Source: Streptomyces sp. Mut1 (GTDB lineage Bacteria; Actinomycetota; Actinomycetes; Streptomycetales; Streptomycetaceae). Taken from it: a stretch of DNA of 64,000 nt. The translations under genes were made by a program, and so were the position numbers. A model generated the notes under the pieces. That model was not told the origin of the DNA. It did not search any database and worked only from the letters and a program-made list of their open reading frames with translations. Each line of letters starts with the position of its first letter. The first letter of the stretch is position 1. The DNA is taken from positions 1,674,001-1,738,000 of the forward strand of contig NZ_CP120997.1 in NCBI RefSeq assembly GCF_030719295.1, read 5' to 3'. Of this stretch, positions 44,479 to 53,341 are shown in pieces.

Positions 44479-45591
44479 ATGGAGACGGTCGCAGGAAATC
44501 CGGCGGCGCCGCGGGCGGGCGGCACACAGACGGCCCGGCTCCCGGCCGGTCCGGACCGGGACACACCGGGTGACCGGGCCAGGGGCGCGCTGCTCGGCCT
44601 CGCGGTCGGCGACGCGCTCGGCGCCCCGGCGGAGAACATGCGGCCCTCCGAGATCCGCCGCCGCTGGGGCCGGATCGAGGGCTTCGTCAGCGACGACCCG
44701 GCCGGCACCGACGACACCGAGTACGCGATCTTCTCCGGGCTGCTGCTGGCCCGGCACGGTTCGGCGCTGACCGTCACCGATGTGGAGCGGGCCTGGCGGC
44801 TGTGGATCGCGGACCTGGACGAGGGGCCGTTCCGGGGCGCGGGCTTCAGCGAGCGCGGCACGCTGGAGAACCTGCGCCGGGGCCTCGCCGCCCCGATCTC
44901 CGCCCAGCACCGGCACGCCTGGAGCGACGGCCTGGCGATGCGGGCCGCGCCCTTCGGCGTCTTCGCGGCCGGGCACCCCGCCGAGGCGGCCCGGCTGGTC
45001 GCGGTCGACGGCCGGGTCAGCCACGAGGGCGAGGGCATCTACGGCGGCCAGGCCGTCGCCGCGGGCGTGGCGGCCGCGATGACCGGGGCCGGTGTCACCT
45101 CCGTGATCGCCGCCGCGCTCTCCGTCGTCCCCATGGACTCCTGGACGGCCCGCTCGCTGCGCCGCGCGGTGACGGCCGCGCGGCGCCCCTACCCCGACCG
45201 GCTCACCGGGGAACGCGCGCTGCGCTCGGCCGTCGTGGTCGGCGGCTACCCGTGGACGGACCTGGCGCCGGAGGCGGTGGGCCTGGCCTTCGGCGCGTTC
45301 GCGGCGGCGCGCGGCGACTTCCGTACGGCGGTGCTGACGGCGGTCAACATGGGCCGGGACGCCGATACGACGGCCGCGGTGGCGGGTGCGCTGGCCGGGG
45401 CGCTGCACGGGGCTTCGGCCGTCCCGCGCGTCTGGGCGGACGCGATCGGGCCGGTGCGCGGGAGCTGCCTGCCCTCGATGCGCGGGTACCACGTCCTGGA
45501 CATCGCGGATCTGCTCGCTCCGGACCGAGCGACGAGAGCCGACGGCGGCGAGGCCCCGCGCGGGCCGGACGCCGGGGCGGTGCGGCGGTGA
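44479..45591 (+). CDS. ADP-ribosylglycohydrolase family protein 1
   Basis: A 370-residue DraG/ARH-type hydrolase, a binuclear-metal enzyme that removes ADP-ribose or related ribosyl groups. After a 34-residue polar extension it has GALLGLAVGDALGAPAE (Asp45, Glu52), the metal motif TDDTEYA (77-83) and the C-terminal NMGRDADTTAAVAGALAGA (Asp294, Asp296, Thr297), so both metal half-sites are intact. The start is ATG 44479 with GAAGGG eight bases before it. It leads a seven-gene operon and overlaps the next gene by four bases (GTGA). Confidence 0.88.
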   Translation: METVAGNPAAPRAGGTQTARLPAGPDRDTPGDRARGALLGLAVGDALGAPAENMRPSEIRRRWGRIEGFVSDDPAGTDDTEYAIFSGLLLARHGSALTVTDVERAWRLWIADLDEGPFRGAGFSERGTLENLRRGLAAPISAQHRHAWSDGLAMRAAPFGVFAAGHPAEAARLVAVDGRVSHEGEGIYGGQAVAAGVAAAMTGAGVTSVIAAALSVVPMDSWTARSLRRAVTAARRPYPDRLTGERALRSAVVVGGYPWTDLAPEAVGLAFGAFAAARGDFRTAVLTAVNMGRDADTTAAVAGALAGALHGASAVPRVWADAIGPVRGSCLPSMRGYHVLDIADLLAPDRATRADGGEAPRGPDAGAVRR

Positions 45592-46796
45592 GCGGGGTGC
45601 GGCGGGCCCGGATCGAGGGGCTGCTGATCGGGCTGGCGGCCGGCGACGCGGCGGGGTGGCCGGCCGCGCGCCACCGGGCGGCCCGGATGCCGGAGTGGAC
45701 CCGGCGCCTGACCCGCGAGCTGGACACCTTCGCCGAGCAGAACGCGACGACCACACTGCCCGTCCCCATCGCGCTCAACCAGCCCCCGGAGCCGCTGCGG
45801 CTCGGCCCGTCCGACGACGCCGAGTGGGCGGCCTTCGCGGCGGGCACCGTACTCGCCGCGGCCACCGGTCCCCGGGACGGCCGCTCCCCCGGCCGCCGGA
45901 TGCGGGCCGCCGTGGACAGCGCCTGGAACGCGCTGGCCGCCGAGGTCGCCGCTGCCGCCGCCCGCGCGCCCGAGGTCGAGTCGGCGGTGCTGCCACTGCG
46001 CGCCCGGATCTCGGTGCGGGCCGGGCTCGGCAACCTCGCCGCCGGGCTCCGCCCGCCCGCCACCGGCCACGACAACCCGCACTACTTCGACGACGCGGCG
46101 TGCGTACGGGCGGCCGTGCTCGCCGTCGTCCACCCCGGCGACCCGGTCGCGGCGGCGGCCCTCGCGGAGTTCGACGCCCGCTACACGCAGGACGGCGACG
46201 GGGTGCACGGGGCGCGGGCCATGGCCGCCGCGAGCGCCGAGGCGCTGGGCGGCGCGGACGTCGACACGGCGGTGAACGCCGCGCTCGACCAGCTCCCCGA
46301 GGGCACCGAGATCGCGCGCAACGCCGCCCACGCGGTCCGGATCGCCCGGGAGTTCGCCGGGGAGCGGGCCGGGGCGTTCGCCCTGGTCCCCGTGCTGGAG
46401 CATCAGATCGTGGACCACGTCTACAGCTACGGGATCGCCGCCGCCGAGACCGTCCCGGTCGCCCTCGCCCTGACCACCGCGGCCCGGGGCGACCTCGCGC
46501 AGGCGGTGCCCGCGGCGGCCTGCCTGTCCAGGGTGGCTGATTCGGCGCCCGCCCTGGCCGGGGCGCTGACCGGGGCCCTGGGATCGCTCGGCTCCGTACC
46601 CGACGGCTGGCGCGAGGCGTGCCGGACGCTGGCCGGGTGTGCGCTGCCCCGGTTCGCGGGCACGGATCTGATCGAACTCGCCGGGCTGCTGGCAGCCACG
46701 GAACCGGCACCCGGAGGTGGACAATTCGGGCATGACATCCACAGTGCCCCTGGCGCCCCCGACGTCCGCGTCCCCCACGACACCCACGCTCGATGA
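45588..46796 (+). CDS. ADP-ribosylglycohydrolase family protein 2, diverged metal site
   Basis: A 402-residue paralogue starting with GTG. The fold markers remain (GLLIGLAAGDAAGWP, PSDDAEWAAFAAGTV), but Glu after the GD motif is replaced by Arg. The C-terminal metal motif, normally G-x-D-x-D-T/S, reads SRVADSAPALAGALTGALG and keeps only one Asp. It may have a different reaction or act as a non-catalytic partner. The last 65 bases overlap the next gene in another frame, and its tail (GHDIHSAPGAPDVRVPHDTH) is low complexity. Confidence 0.8.
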   Translation: MSGVRRARIEGLLIGLAAGDAAGWPAARHRAARMPEWTRRLTRELDTFAEQNATTTLPVPIALNQPPEPLRLGPSDDAEWAAFAAGTVLAAATGPRDGRSPGRRMRAAVDSAWNALAAEVAAAAARAPEVESAVLPLRARISVRAGLGNLAAGLRPPATGHDNPHYFDDAACVRAAVLAVVHPGDPVAAAALAEFDARYTQDGDGVHGARAMAAASAEALGGADVDTAVNAALDQLPEGTEIARNAAHAVRIAREFAGERAGAFALVPVLEHQIVDHVYSYGIAAAETVPVALALTTAARGDLAQAVPAAACLSRVADSAPALAGALTGALGSLGSVPDGWREACRTLAGCALPRFAGTDLIELAGLLAATEPAPGGGQFGHDIHSAPGAPDVRVPHDTHAR

Positions 46797-47925
46797 CCGG
46801 ATCGCGGGCGCCCTGCTCGGCGCCGCGGTCGGCGACGCGCTCGGCGGCCCGGTCGAGGGCCGCCCCCCGGAGCAGATCGTGGCGCGCCACGGCGGCCGGA
46901 TCACCGGCGTCGTCGGCCCGTGGGACGGCGCCGACTGGCGCACCGCCCGCCCGATCGCCCCGTACCACAAGGGCGACGGGCACGTCACCGACGACACCTT
47001 GATGACCCATGCGCTGGTGCGGGTGTACGGGAAGGTGCGCGGCCATCTCGACGCGTACGCGGTGGCCGACCACCTCGTGCCGGAACTGATCGGCGAAACA
47101 CGCTGGATTCCGGAGCTGGAGGCCGAGGCGCTGCCGCTCCAGCGGGTCTTCCTCGCCGAGAAGTGGATCGTGGCCCGGCTGCACTACGGGCACGTCGACC
47201 CGCGCGAGGCGGGCTGCGGAAACATCGTCAACTGCGGGGCGGCGATGTACATGGCGCCGGTCGGGCTGGTGAACGCCGCCCAGCCGCACGCCGCGTACGC
47301 CGAGGCGCTCGATGTGGCGGGCGCCCATCAGTCCAGTTACGGCCGGGAGGCGGCGGGCGTCTTCGCGGCGGCCGTCGCCGCGGCCTGCGCCCCCCGGGCG
47401 ACGCCCGCCTCGGTCGTGGAAACCTGTCTGTCGCTGGCCAAGGACGGCACCCGGGCCGCGATCGAGGCCGTCTGCGAAACCGCCGCCCGCCACCAGGACT
47501 TCGAGGCCGCGCTCGCCCCGCTGCGTGAGGCCGTCGCCCCCTTCGACACCGTCGGTCCCGACTACCGCGCGCCCTCGCTCGGCGCCCGCCGCCCCTCACG
47601 GCTGCACGCCATCGAGGAACTCCCCATCGCGCTCGGCATGCTGCTCGTCGCGGGCGGGGACTACCGGCGGGCGGTGCTCGGTTCGGTCAACTACGGGCGC
47701 GACTGCGACTCGATCGCCACCATGAGCGGCGCGCTCGCGGGCGCCCTGCACGGCGAGCGGGCCGTCCCCGCCGACTGGGCGACGACGGTGGCCGAGGCCA
47801 GCCGCCTCGATCTGCGTGCCCCGGCCCGGACCCTGGCGGAGGTGGCCCGCGAGGTGTTCGCGCAGGACACCGACCGCCGCCGGGCCCACGAGGCCGCCTT
47901 CGCCACGCTGGCGGGCACCCCGTGA
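46732..47925 (+). CDS. ADP-ribosylglycohydrolase family protein 3
   Basis: A 397-residue paralogue with an intact metal site: GALLGAAVGDALGGPVE, GDGHVTDDTLMTHAL (86-89) and NYGRDCDSIATMSGALAGA (Asp324, Asp326, Ser327). The middle region, with AGCGNIVNCGAAMYMAPVGL and AHQSSYGREAAG, is characteristic of a subgroup also found beside ribokinase-type kinases. The ATG at 46732 is preceded by GGAGG at a long spacing; no later in-frame start is available before the conserved domain. Confidence 0.85.
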   Translation: MTSTVPLAPPTSASPTTPTLDDRIAGALLGAAVGDALGGPVEGRPPEQIVARHGGRITGVVGPWDGADWRTARPIAPYHKGDGHVTDDTLMTHALVRVYGKVRGHLDAYAVADHLVPELIGETRWIPELEAEALPLQRVFLAEKWIVARLHYGHVDPREAGCGNIVNCGAAMYMAPVGLVNAAQPHAAYAEALDVAGAHQSSYGREAAGVFAAAVAAACAPRATPASVVETCLSLAKDGTRAAIEAVCETAARHQDFEAALAPLREAVAPFDTVGPDYRAPSLGARRPSRLHAIEELPIALGMLLVAGGDYRRAVLGSVNYGRDCDSIATMSGALAGALHGERAVPADWATTVAEASRLDLRAPARTLAEVAREVFAQDTDRRRAHEAAFATLAGTP

Positions 47926-49304
47926 CCACGGCGGTGCGCGTGACCTGGGTGCAGCCGGAGGACCTGGTGGGCCACGAGCTGCGGCAGGCCGCCGAGGACG
48001 GGCGCGACGCGCGCGACATCGCACGCCGGTGGTACGAGGCCGGCGGCTCCCCCGCCCCGGAGCGCGCGGGCGCCTCCGCCCCGGGCGCCCCGCCCGGACT
48101 GCGCGCGGTCGCCGAACGGCTGCTGGACGAACTCGCCCAGCTGGAATCCCCGCTGGCGGACGACGAACCGACCGGCCTGGACGCGATCCGGGCCGCCTGC
48201 CCGCAGTGGCCGCACCCCCGGACCTGGCAGGCGGCGGCCGGCCGGGAACGGCTGCACGCGGCCTGGCTGGGGCGCGCGGCCGGCTGTCTGCTGGGCAAAC
48301 CCGTCGAGAAGCTGCCGCTCGAAGGCATCCGCGCCCTGGCCCGCGCCACCGGGAACTGGCCGCTGGACACCTGGTTCACCGCCCGGGGCCTGCCCGCGTC
48401 GCTGGCGGCCACCTACCCGTGGAACCGGCGCTCCGCCGCCACCTCGCTGGCCGAGAACATCGACGGGATGCCCGAGGACGACGACCTCAACCACCCGCTG
48501 CTCACCCTGCTGCTGCTCCAGCGGCACGGCCGGTCGTTCACCACCGCCGACCTGGCCCGGCTGTGGCTGGACGAGCTTCCGGCGGGGCGTACCTTCACCG
48601 CCGAGCGGATCGCGTACCGCAATCTGCTGGACGGGGTGGAGCCGCCGGACACCGCCCGCCACCGCAACCCGTTCCGGGAGTGGATCGGCGCCCGGATCCG
48701 CGCCGACATGCACGGCTGGACCCGGCCGGGCGACCCGGCGGGTGCGGCGGAGCAGGCGTACCGCGACGCGGTCCTCACCCACACCGGGAACGGCGTCTAC
48801 GGGGCGATGTTCACGGCGGCGGCGCTGGCCGAGGCGGCCGCGGGCGAGACCGATGTGCACGGCTGCCTGGCCACCGGGCTGCGGGTGGTGCCGCCGCGCT
48901 CGCGGTACGCCCGCGCGGTGCGGGACGGCATCGCGGCGGCCCGCGCGGAACATGATTTCGATACGGTCGTCGACCACCTGCACGCGGTGTACGGCAGGTA
49001 TCACTGGGTGCATGTGCTGCCCAACGCGGCCCTGCTGGCCGCCGCCCTCACCCATGCCGACGGCGACTTCACCGGTTCCGTCTGCAAGGCCGTCTCCGGC
49101 GGCTGGGACACCGATTCCAATGGCGCGACCGCCGGTTCGCTCGCCGGACTGCTCGCCGGGCGGCCCGACGCGCTGCCGGACCGGTGGACCACCCCGCTGA
49201 AGAACCGGCTCGCCACGTCCGTCCCCGGATTCGACTCGGCCGGCTTCGACACCCTGGCCGGCCTGACCCACCGGCTCACCCACGAGGAGGCACTCCGCCC
49301 ATGA
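47922..49304 (+). CDS. ADP-ribosylglycohydrolase family protein 4, N-terminally extended
   Basis: A 460-residue paralogue with a roughly 105-residue N-terminal extension before the core. The core motifs are LGRAAGCLLGKPVEKLPL (Cys in place of the usual Asp, as in one known subgroup), GMPEDDDLNHPLL and VSGGWDTDSNGATAGSLAG. It starts with GTG overlapping gene 3 by four bases, and its stop overlaps the ribokinase-family start (ATGA). Sequence divergence from the other three suggests a distinct substrate. Confidence 0.85.
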   Translation: MTTAVRVTWVQPEDLVGHELRQAAEDGRDARDIARRWYEAGGSPAPERAGASAPGAPPGLRAVAERLLDELAQLESPLADDEPTGLDAIRAACPQWPHPRTWQAAAGRERLHAAWLGRAAGCLLGKPVEKLPLEGIRALARATGNWPLDTWFTARGLPASLAATYPWNRRSAATSLAENIDGMPEDDDLNHPLLTLLLLQRHGRSFTTADLARLWLDELPAGRTFTAERIAYRNLLDGVEPPDTARHRNPFREWIGARIRADMHGWTRPGDPAGAAEQAYRDAVLTHTGNGVYGAMFTAAALAEAAAGETDVHGCLATGLRVVPPRSRYARAVRDGIAAARAEHDFDTVVDHLHAVYGRYHWVHVLPNAALLAAALTHADGDFTGSVCKAVSGGWDTDSNGATAGSLAGLLAGRPDALPDRWTTPLKNRLATSVPGFDSAGFDTLAGLTHRLTHEEALRP

Positions 49305-50185
49305 CCAGAGTCGCGGTGCTCGGCAGCACCAATATGGATCTTGTGGCCTACGTCGACCGGGCCCCGGAGCGCGGGCAGACCGTCACCGGCCGGGAGTTCC
49401 GCACCATCCCCGGCGGCAAGGGCGCCAACCAGGCCGTCGCCGCGGCCCGCGCGGGCGGCGACGTGCTGATGATCGGCGCGGTCGGCGACGACGAGTACGG
49501 CGTACGGATGCGGGAGAGCCTGGAGCACTCCTGCGTCGACACCGATCTCCTGCACACCGCCGAGGGCCCCAGCGGCACCGCGCACATCGTGGTCGACGCC
49601 CAGGGCTCCAACGCGATCGTGGTCGTCCCCGGCGCCAACGGCACCGTCACCTCGCTCGGCCCCGGTGAGATCGCCGCCATCGCCGAGGCCGATCTGCTGC
49701 TGCTCCAGCTGGAGCTGCCGCTGTCGGCGGTGATCGAGGGCGCCAGGGCCGGTCACGCCCAGGGTGTACGGACCCTGCTCACCCCCTCCCCCGTGCGGAA
49801 ACTGCCCGCCGAACTCCTCGACCACGTCGATCTGCTGATCCCCAACGAGCACGAGGCGGCCGAGCTGTCCGGCTACGAGGAGCCGCACGCGGCGGCGGAG
49901 ATCCTGCTCTCCCAGGTCCCGGCGGTGCTCATCACGCTCGGCGCGAAGGGCTGCCTGTACGCGGCCCGGGGCAGCCGCACGATCCACTTCCCCGCCCCGG
50001 AGGTCATCGCCGTCGACACCACGGGCGCCGGGGACACCTTCGTCGGCACGCTCGCCGTGGCGCTCGGCGAGGGCCGTCCGGTGCCGCAGGCCATCGCCTG
50101 GGCCTCGGCGGCCGCCGCGCTCTGCGTGCAGAAACCGGGCGCCTCGGTCTCCATGCCGTACCGCAGCGAAATCGACGCCGCGTGA
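49301..50185 (+). CDS. Ribokinase-family (PfkB) carbohydrate kinase
   Basis: A 294-residue kinase close to ribokinase. N-terminal GSTNMDLVAYVDRAPERGQT and the substrate-site GGKGANQAVAAARAGG are typical. The C-terminal signature DTTGAGDTFVGTLAVALGEG holds the catalytic Asp. It should phosphorylate ribose or a nucleoside-like product. Coupled translation with four ribosylglycohydrolases suggests that it captures the sugar they release. The gene overlaps both neighbours by four bases. Confidence 0.88.
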   Translation: MTRVAVLGSTNMDLVAYVDRAPERGQTVTGREFRTIPGGKGANQAVAAARAGGDVLMIGAVGDDEYGVRMRESLEHSCVDTDLLHTAEGPSGTAHIVVDAQGSNAIVVVPGANGTVTSLGPGEIAAIAEADLLLLQLELPLSAVIEGARAGHAQGVRTLLTPSPVRKLPAELLDHVDLLIPNEHEAAELSGYEEPHAAAEILLSQVPAVLITLGAKGCLYAARGSRTIHFPAPEVIAVDTTGAGDTFVGTLAVALGEGRPVPQAIAWASAAAALCVQKPGASVSMPYRSEIDAA

Positions 50186-51381
50186 GCGCGCCGGGGGCGG
50201 CGCCGCTGACCGGGCTGCGCGTCGTCGATCTCGCCACGCTGTTCGCGGGCCCGCTCTGCGCCACGATGCTCGGCGACTTCGGCGCCGAGGTGATCAAGGT
50301 CGAGCACCCCACCCGCCCCGACCCCTCCCGGGGTCACGGGCCCGCGAAGGACGGCATCGGCCTGTGGTGGAAACTGCTCGGCCGCAACAAGCGGAACCTG
50401 ACGCTGGACCTGTCCTGCCCGGACGGCCGCGATCTGCTGCTGCGGCTGGCCGGGAGCACCGATGTGATCATCGAGAACTTCCGGCCGGGCACGCTGGAAC
50501 GCTGGGGCCTCGGCCCGGAGGAACTGCACGCCGTCAACCCACGGCTGGTGCTGGTCCGTGTCACGGGCTTCGGCCAGTTCGGCCCTTACGCCCACCGGCC
50601 CGGCTTCGGGACCCTCGCCGAGGCGATGAGCGGCTTCGCGGCGATCACCGGTGAGCCGGACGGGCCGCCGACGCTGCCGCCGTTCGGGCTGGCCGATTCG
50701 ATCGCGGCGCTCGCCACGGCGTACGCGGTGATGGCGGCGCTGGCCGGCCGCGACCGCACCGGCGAGGGGCAGGTGGTCGACATGGCGATCATCGAGCCGA
50801 TCCTGACCGTGCTCGGCCCTCAGCCGCTCTGGTACGACCAGCTCGGTTACGTACAGCCGCGCACTGGCAACCGCTCGCGCAACAACGCCCCCCGCAACAC
50901 CTACCGCACATCGGACGGCCAGTGGGTAGCCGTCTCCACCTCCGCGCAGTCCGTCGCGGAACGGGTGATGCGCCTGGTCGGGCGGGCGGAGCTGATCGAC
51001 GAGCCGTGGTTCGCCTCCGGCACCACCCGCGCGGAGCACAGCGACGAGCTGGACGAGGCCGTCGGCCACTGGATCGCCCGGCACACCCGGGACGAGGCCC
51101 TGTCCGCGTTCGAGAAGGCGGAGGCAGCCATCGCACCCGTCCACGACATCCGGGACGTGATGGAGGACCCGCAGTACCGCGCTCTGGACTCCGTCACCGA
51201 GGTGGACGACCCGGAGCTGGGCCCGCTGCGGATGCAGAACGTCCTCTTCCGGCTCTCCCGGACCCCGGGGGCGATCCGCTGGACGGGCCGCCCGCACGGG
51301 GCCGACACCGAGGAGATCCTCACCGAGCTGGGGCTGAGCGGCCCGGAGATCTCGGCGCTGCGGGCGGAGCGGGTGCTGTGA
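50182..51381 (+). CDS. Class III CoA-transferase (CaiB/BaiF family)
   Basis: A 399-residue family III CoA-transferase, which moves CoA between carboxylic acids. The N-terminal LRVVDLATLFAGPLCATMLGDFGAEVIKVE and FRPGTLERWGLG are family hallmarks (quoted in part). The catalytic Asp lies in FGLADSIAALATAYAVM. It starts with GTG overlapping the kinase gene. Together with the following lyase it could activate and cleave a dicarboxylic or hydroxy acid, as in citramalate or itaconate breakdown. Confidence 0.88.
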   Translation: MSAPGAAPLTGLRVVDLATLFAGPLCATMLGDFGAEVIKVEHPTRPDPSRGHGPAKDGIGLWWKLLGRNKRNLTLDLSCPDGRDLLLRLAGSTDVIIENFRPGTLERWGLGPEELHAVNPRLVLVRVTGFGQFGPYAHRPGFGTLAEAMSGFAAITGEPDGPPTLPPFGLADSIAALATAYAVMAALAGRDRTGEGQVVDMAIIEPILTVLGPQPLWYDQLGYVQPRTGNRSRNNAPRNTYRTSDGQWVAVSTSAQSVAERVMRLVGRAELIDEPWFASGTTRAEHSDELDEAVGHWIARHTRDEALSAFEKAEAAIAPVHDIRDVMEDPQYRALDSVTEVDDPELGPLRMQNVLFRLSRTPGAIRWTGRPHGADTEEILTELGLSGPEISALRAERVL

Positions 51382-52190
51382 GCGCGGCGGCCCCGCTCAC
51401 CCTGCTGTACGTGCCCGGGGACCGGGCGGACGTGATCCGCAAGGCGGCCGTCTCGGGGGCGGACGTGGTGATCGTGGACCTGGAGGACGCGGTCGCCCCC
51501 GACCGCAAGGAGTACGCGCGCTCGGCGACGGTGGAACTCCTCTCCGACCCGCCCTCCGCCACGGCGGCGCCGGTCCATGTCCGGGTCAACGACGAGGCGG
51601 ACGTGCTGGCCCTGGCGGGGCTGCCGGGGCTCGGCGGGCTGCGGCTGCCGAAGATCACCCACGCCGCGTCCGTCCACCACATCGCGGCGCTGGCCCCCGG
51701 GGTCGCCCTCTGCCCGCTGCTGGAGTCCGCCCTCGGCATCGAGCACGCCTACTCGGTGGCCTCCGCCCACCCCCAGGTCCACGCGGTCGCCCTGGGCGAG
51801 GCGGACCTGAGGGCCGATCTGGGCGTACGGGAGGACGCGGGGCTCGACTGGTCGCGCAGCCGGGTGGTGGTCGCCGCCCGTGCGGCCGGCCTGGCACCGC
51901 CGGCCCAGTCGGTCTTCCCGGACATCCGGGACCTGGACGGCCTGTGGTCCTCGTGCGCCCACGGCCGGGCGCTGGGCTTCCTGGGCCGGGCGGCGATCCA
52001 CCCCCGGCAGCTCCCTGTGATCGAACGGGCGTTCCGGCCGACCCCGCAAGAGGTCGAAGCGGCCTGGCACGTCGTGGAGGCGGCCCGCGACCAGGCAGGA
52101 GCCCAGGCCCTCCCGGACGGCCGCTTCGTGGACGCGGCGGTGGTCGCACAAGCGCAACGCACGCTCGCCCTGGCCGAGCGCGAGCGGTGA
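51378..52190 (+). CDS. CitE/HpcH-type CoA-ester lyase
   Basis: A 270-residue TIM-barrel lyase of the citrate lyase beta/malyl-CoA lyase group. It shows LLYVPGDRADVIRKAAVSGA, VIVDLEDAVAPDRKEYAR (metal-binding Glu/Asp), LPKITHAASV, PLLESALGI and ALGEADLRADLG. It should cleave a 3-hydroxyacyl-CoA to acetyl-CoA plus an oxo acid. It is the last gene of the operon, followed by a terminator 52 bases downstream. Confidence 0.86.
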   Translation: MSAAAPLTLLYVPGDRADVIRKAAVSGADVVIVDLEDAVAPDRKEYARSATVELLSDPPSATAAPVHVRVNDEADVLALAGLPGLGGLRLPKITHAASVHHIAALAPGVALCPLLESALGIEHAYSVASAHPQVHAVALGEADLRADLGVREDAGLDWSRSRVVVAARAAGLAPPAQSVFPDIRDLDGLWSSCAHGRALGFLGRAAIHPRQLPVIERAFRPTPQEVEAAWHVVEAARDQAGAQALPDGRFVDAAVVAQAQRTLALAERER

Positions 52191-52242
52191 CCCGGCGCCC
52201 CGCCTGACCGCTTTGTCCGCGATCGCCGGACGGGCTGGATAG

Positions 52243-52281
52243 GGGTGAGGGGCCGCCGAGAATCTCGGCGGCCCCTCACCC
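52243..52281. terminator. Bidirectional terminator, 19-bp arms
   Basis: Perfect arms 52243-52261 and 52263-52281 lie between the convergent lyase and lgt genes. A copy of the dispersed CGCCGGACGGGCT element precedes it (52224-52236). Confidence 0.8.
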
Positions 52282-52296
52282 GGTTGTCGCGCGACG

Positions 52297-53244
52297 TCAG
52301 CCCTTGGCCGCCTCGGCAGCCCCATCCGCCTTCGGCGCATCCGCGTCCGCATCCGCATCCGCGTCCACGGCCTCATCGGAGGTCCCAGAGGCCTCGCCCT
52401 CGGGCTCGTCCGACGACTCCGACGCCTCCAGCGCCCCGGGTTCGACGATCTCCTCGCGCCCCGGCCGGATCTTCGCCGAGACCACGATGTACGCGACCGC
52501 CAGGACGAACACGATCAGCGCGGTCCACACGTTCAGCCGCAGGCCCAGGATGTGGTGGGCCTCGTCCACCCGCATGTACTCGATCCACGCGCGCCCGGCG
52601 CAGTACGCCGCGACGTACAGCGCGAACGCCCGCCCGTGTCCGAGCTTGAAGCGGCGGTCGGCCCAGATGACGAGGAGCGCCACACCGACGCACCACAGCG
52701 ACTCGTACAGGAAGGTCGGGTGGTAGGTGCCGGCCACCCGGTTCGGGCCTTCGCTGATCTTCAGCGCCCACGGGACGTCGGTCTGCCGGCCGTACAGCTC
52801 CTGGTTGAACCAGTTGCCCCAGCGGCCGCAGGCCTGGGCGAGGGCGATGCCGGGGGCGAGCGCGTCGGCCCAGGCGGGCAGCGGGATCCCGCGGCGGCGG
52901 CAGCCGATCCAGGCACCGACCGCGCCCAGCGCGATCGCACCCCAGATACCGAGGCCGCCCTGCCAGATCTTGAAGGCGTCGACCCAGTTCTCACCGTCGC
53001 TGAAGTACAGCTGGTAATCGGTGATGACGTGGTAGAGCCGGCCGCCGACAAGCCCGAAGGGCACCGCCCAGACGGCGATGTCGGCGACAGTGCCGGCGGT
53101 GCCTCCTCGGGCGACCCAGCGCTTGTTGCCGAACCAGACGGCGACGAAGACACCGATGATGATGCAGAACGCGTAGCCGCGGAGCGGGATCGGTCCGAGA
53201 TCGATCACGCCGGTCGACGGGCTGGGAATGTAGGCAAGGTTCAT
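52297..53244 (-). CDS. lgt: Prolipoprotein diacylglyceryl transferase
   Basis: Membrane enzyme that adds diacylglycerol to the lipobox Cys of prelipoproteins. In 315 residues it has seven membrane segments and the Lgt signature CGRWGNWFNQELYGRQTDVP, plus GGLGIWGAI and the conserved RPTFLYESLW-like HPTFLYESLW. The C-terminal 60 residues are an acidic, cytoplasmic low-complexity tail with an (Asp-Ala) run encoded by short repeats, an extension common in Streptomyces. Confidence 0.94.
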   Translation of the reverse strand: MNLAYIPSPSTGVIDLGPIPLRGYAFCIIIGVFVAVWFGNKRWVARGGTAGTVADIAVWAVPFGLVGGRLYHVITDYQLYFSDGENWVDAFKIWQGGLGIWGAIALGAVGAWIGCRRRGIPLPAWADALAPGIALAQACGRWGNWFNQELYGRQTDVPWALKISEGPNRVAGTYHPTFLYESLWCVGVALLVIWADRRFKLGHGRAFALYVAAYCAGRAWIEYMRVDEAHHILGLRLNVWTALIVFVLAVAYIVVSAKIRPGREEIVEPGALEASESSDEPEGEASGTSDEAVDADADADADAPKADGAAEAAKG

Positions 53245-53341
53245 GACAGCATCGACGCTACCTTGCCGGGCGGGAGGTACGGCAACCCGCCCGGCAACGT
53301 CTGGGTAACGAGCGGGTCATCGATTCCCCCGACCGGCCCTG

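Noticed and set aside
44479..49304. ARH genes as a toxin/antitoxin or antiphage ADP-ribosylation module
   Set aside because: No ADP-ribosyltransferase, macro domain or toxin-like gene is nearby; the linked kinase and CoA enzymes favour metabolism.
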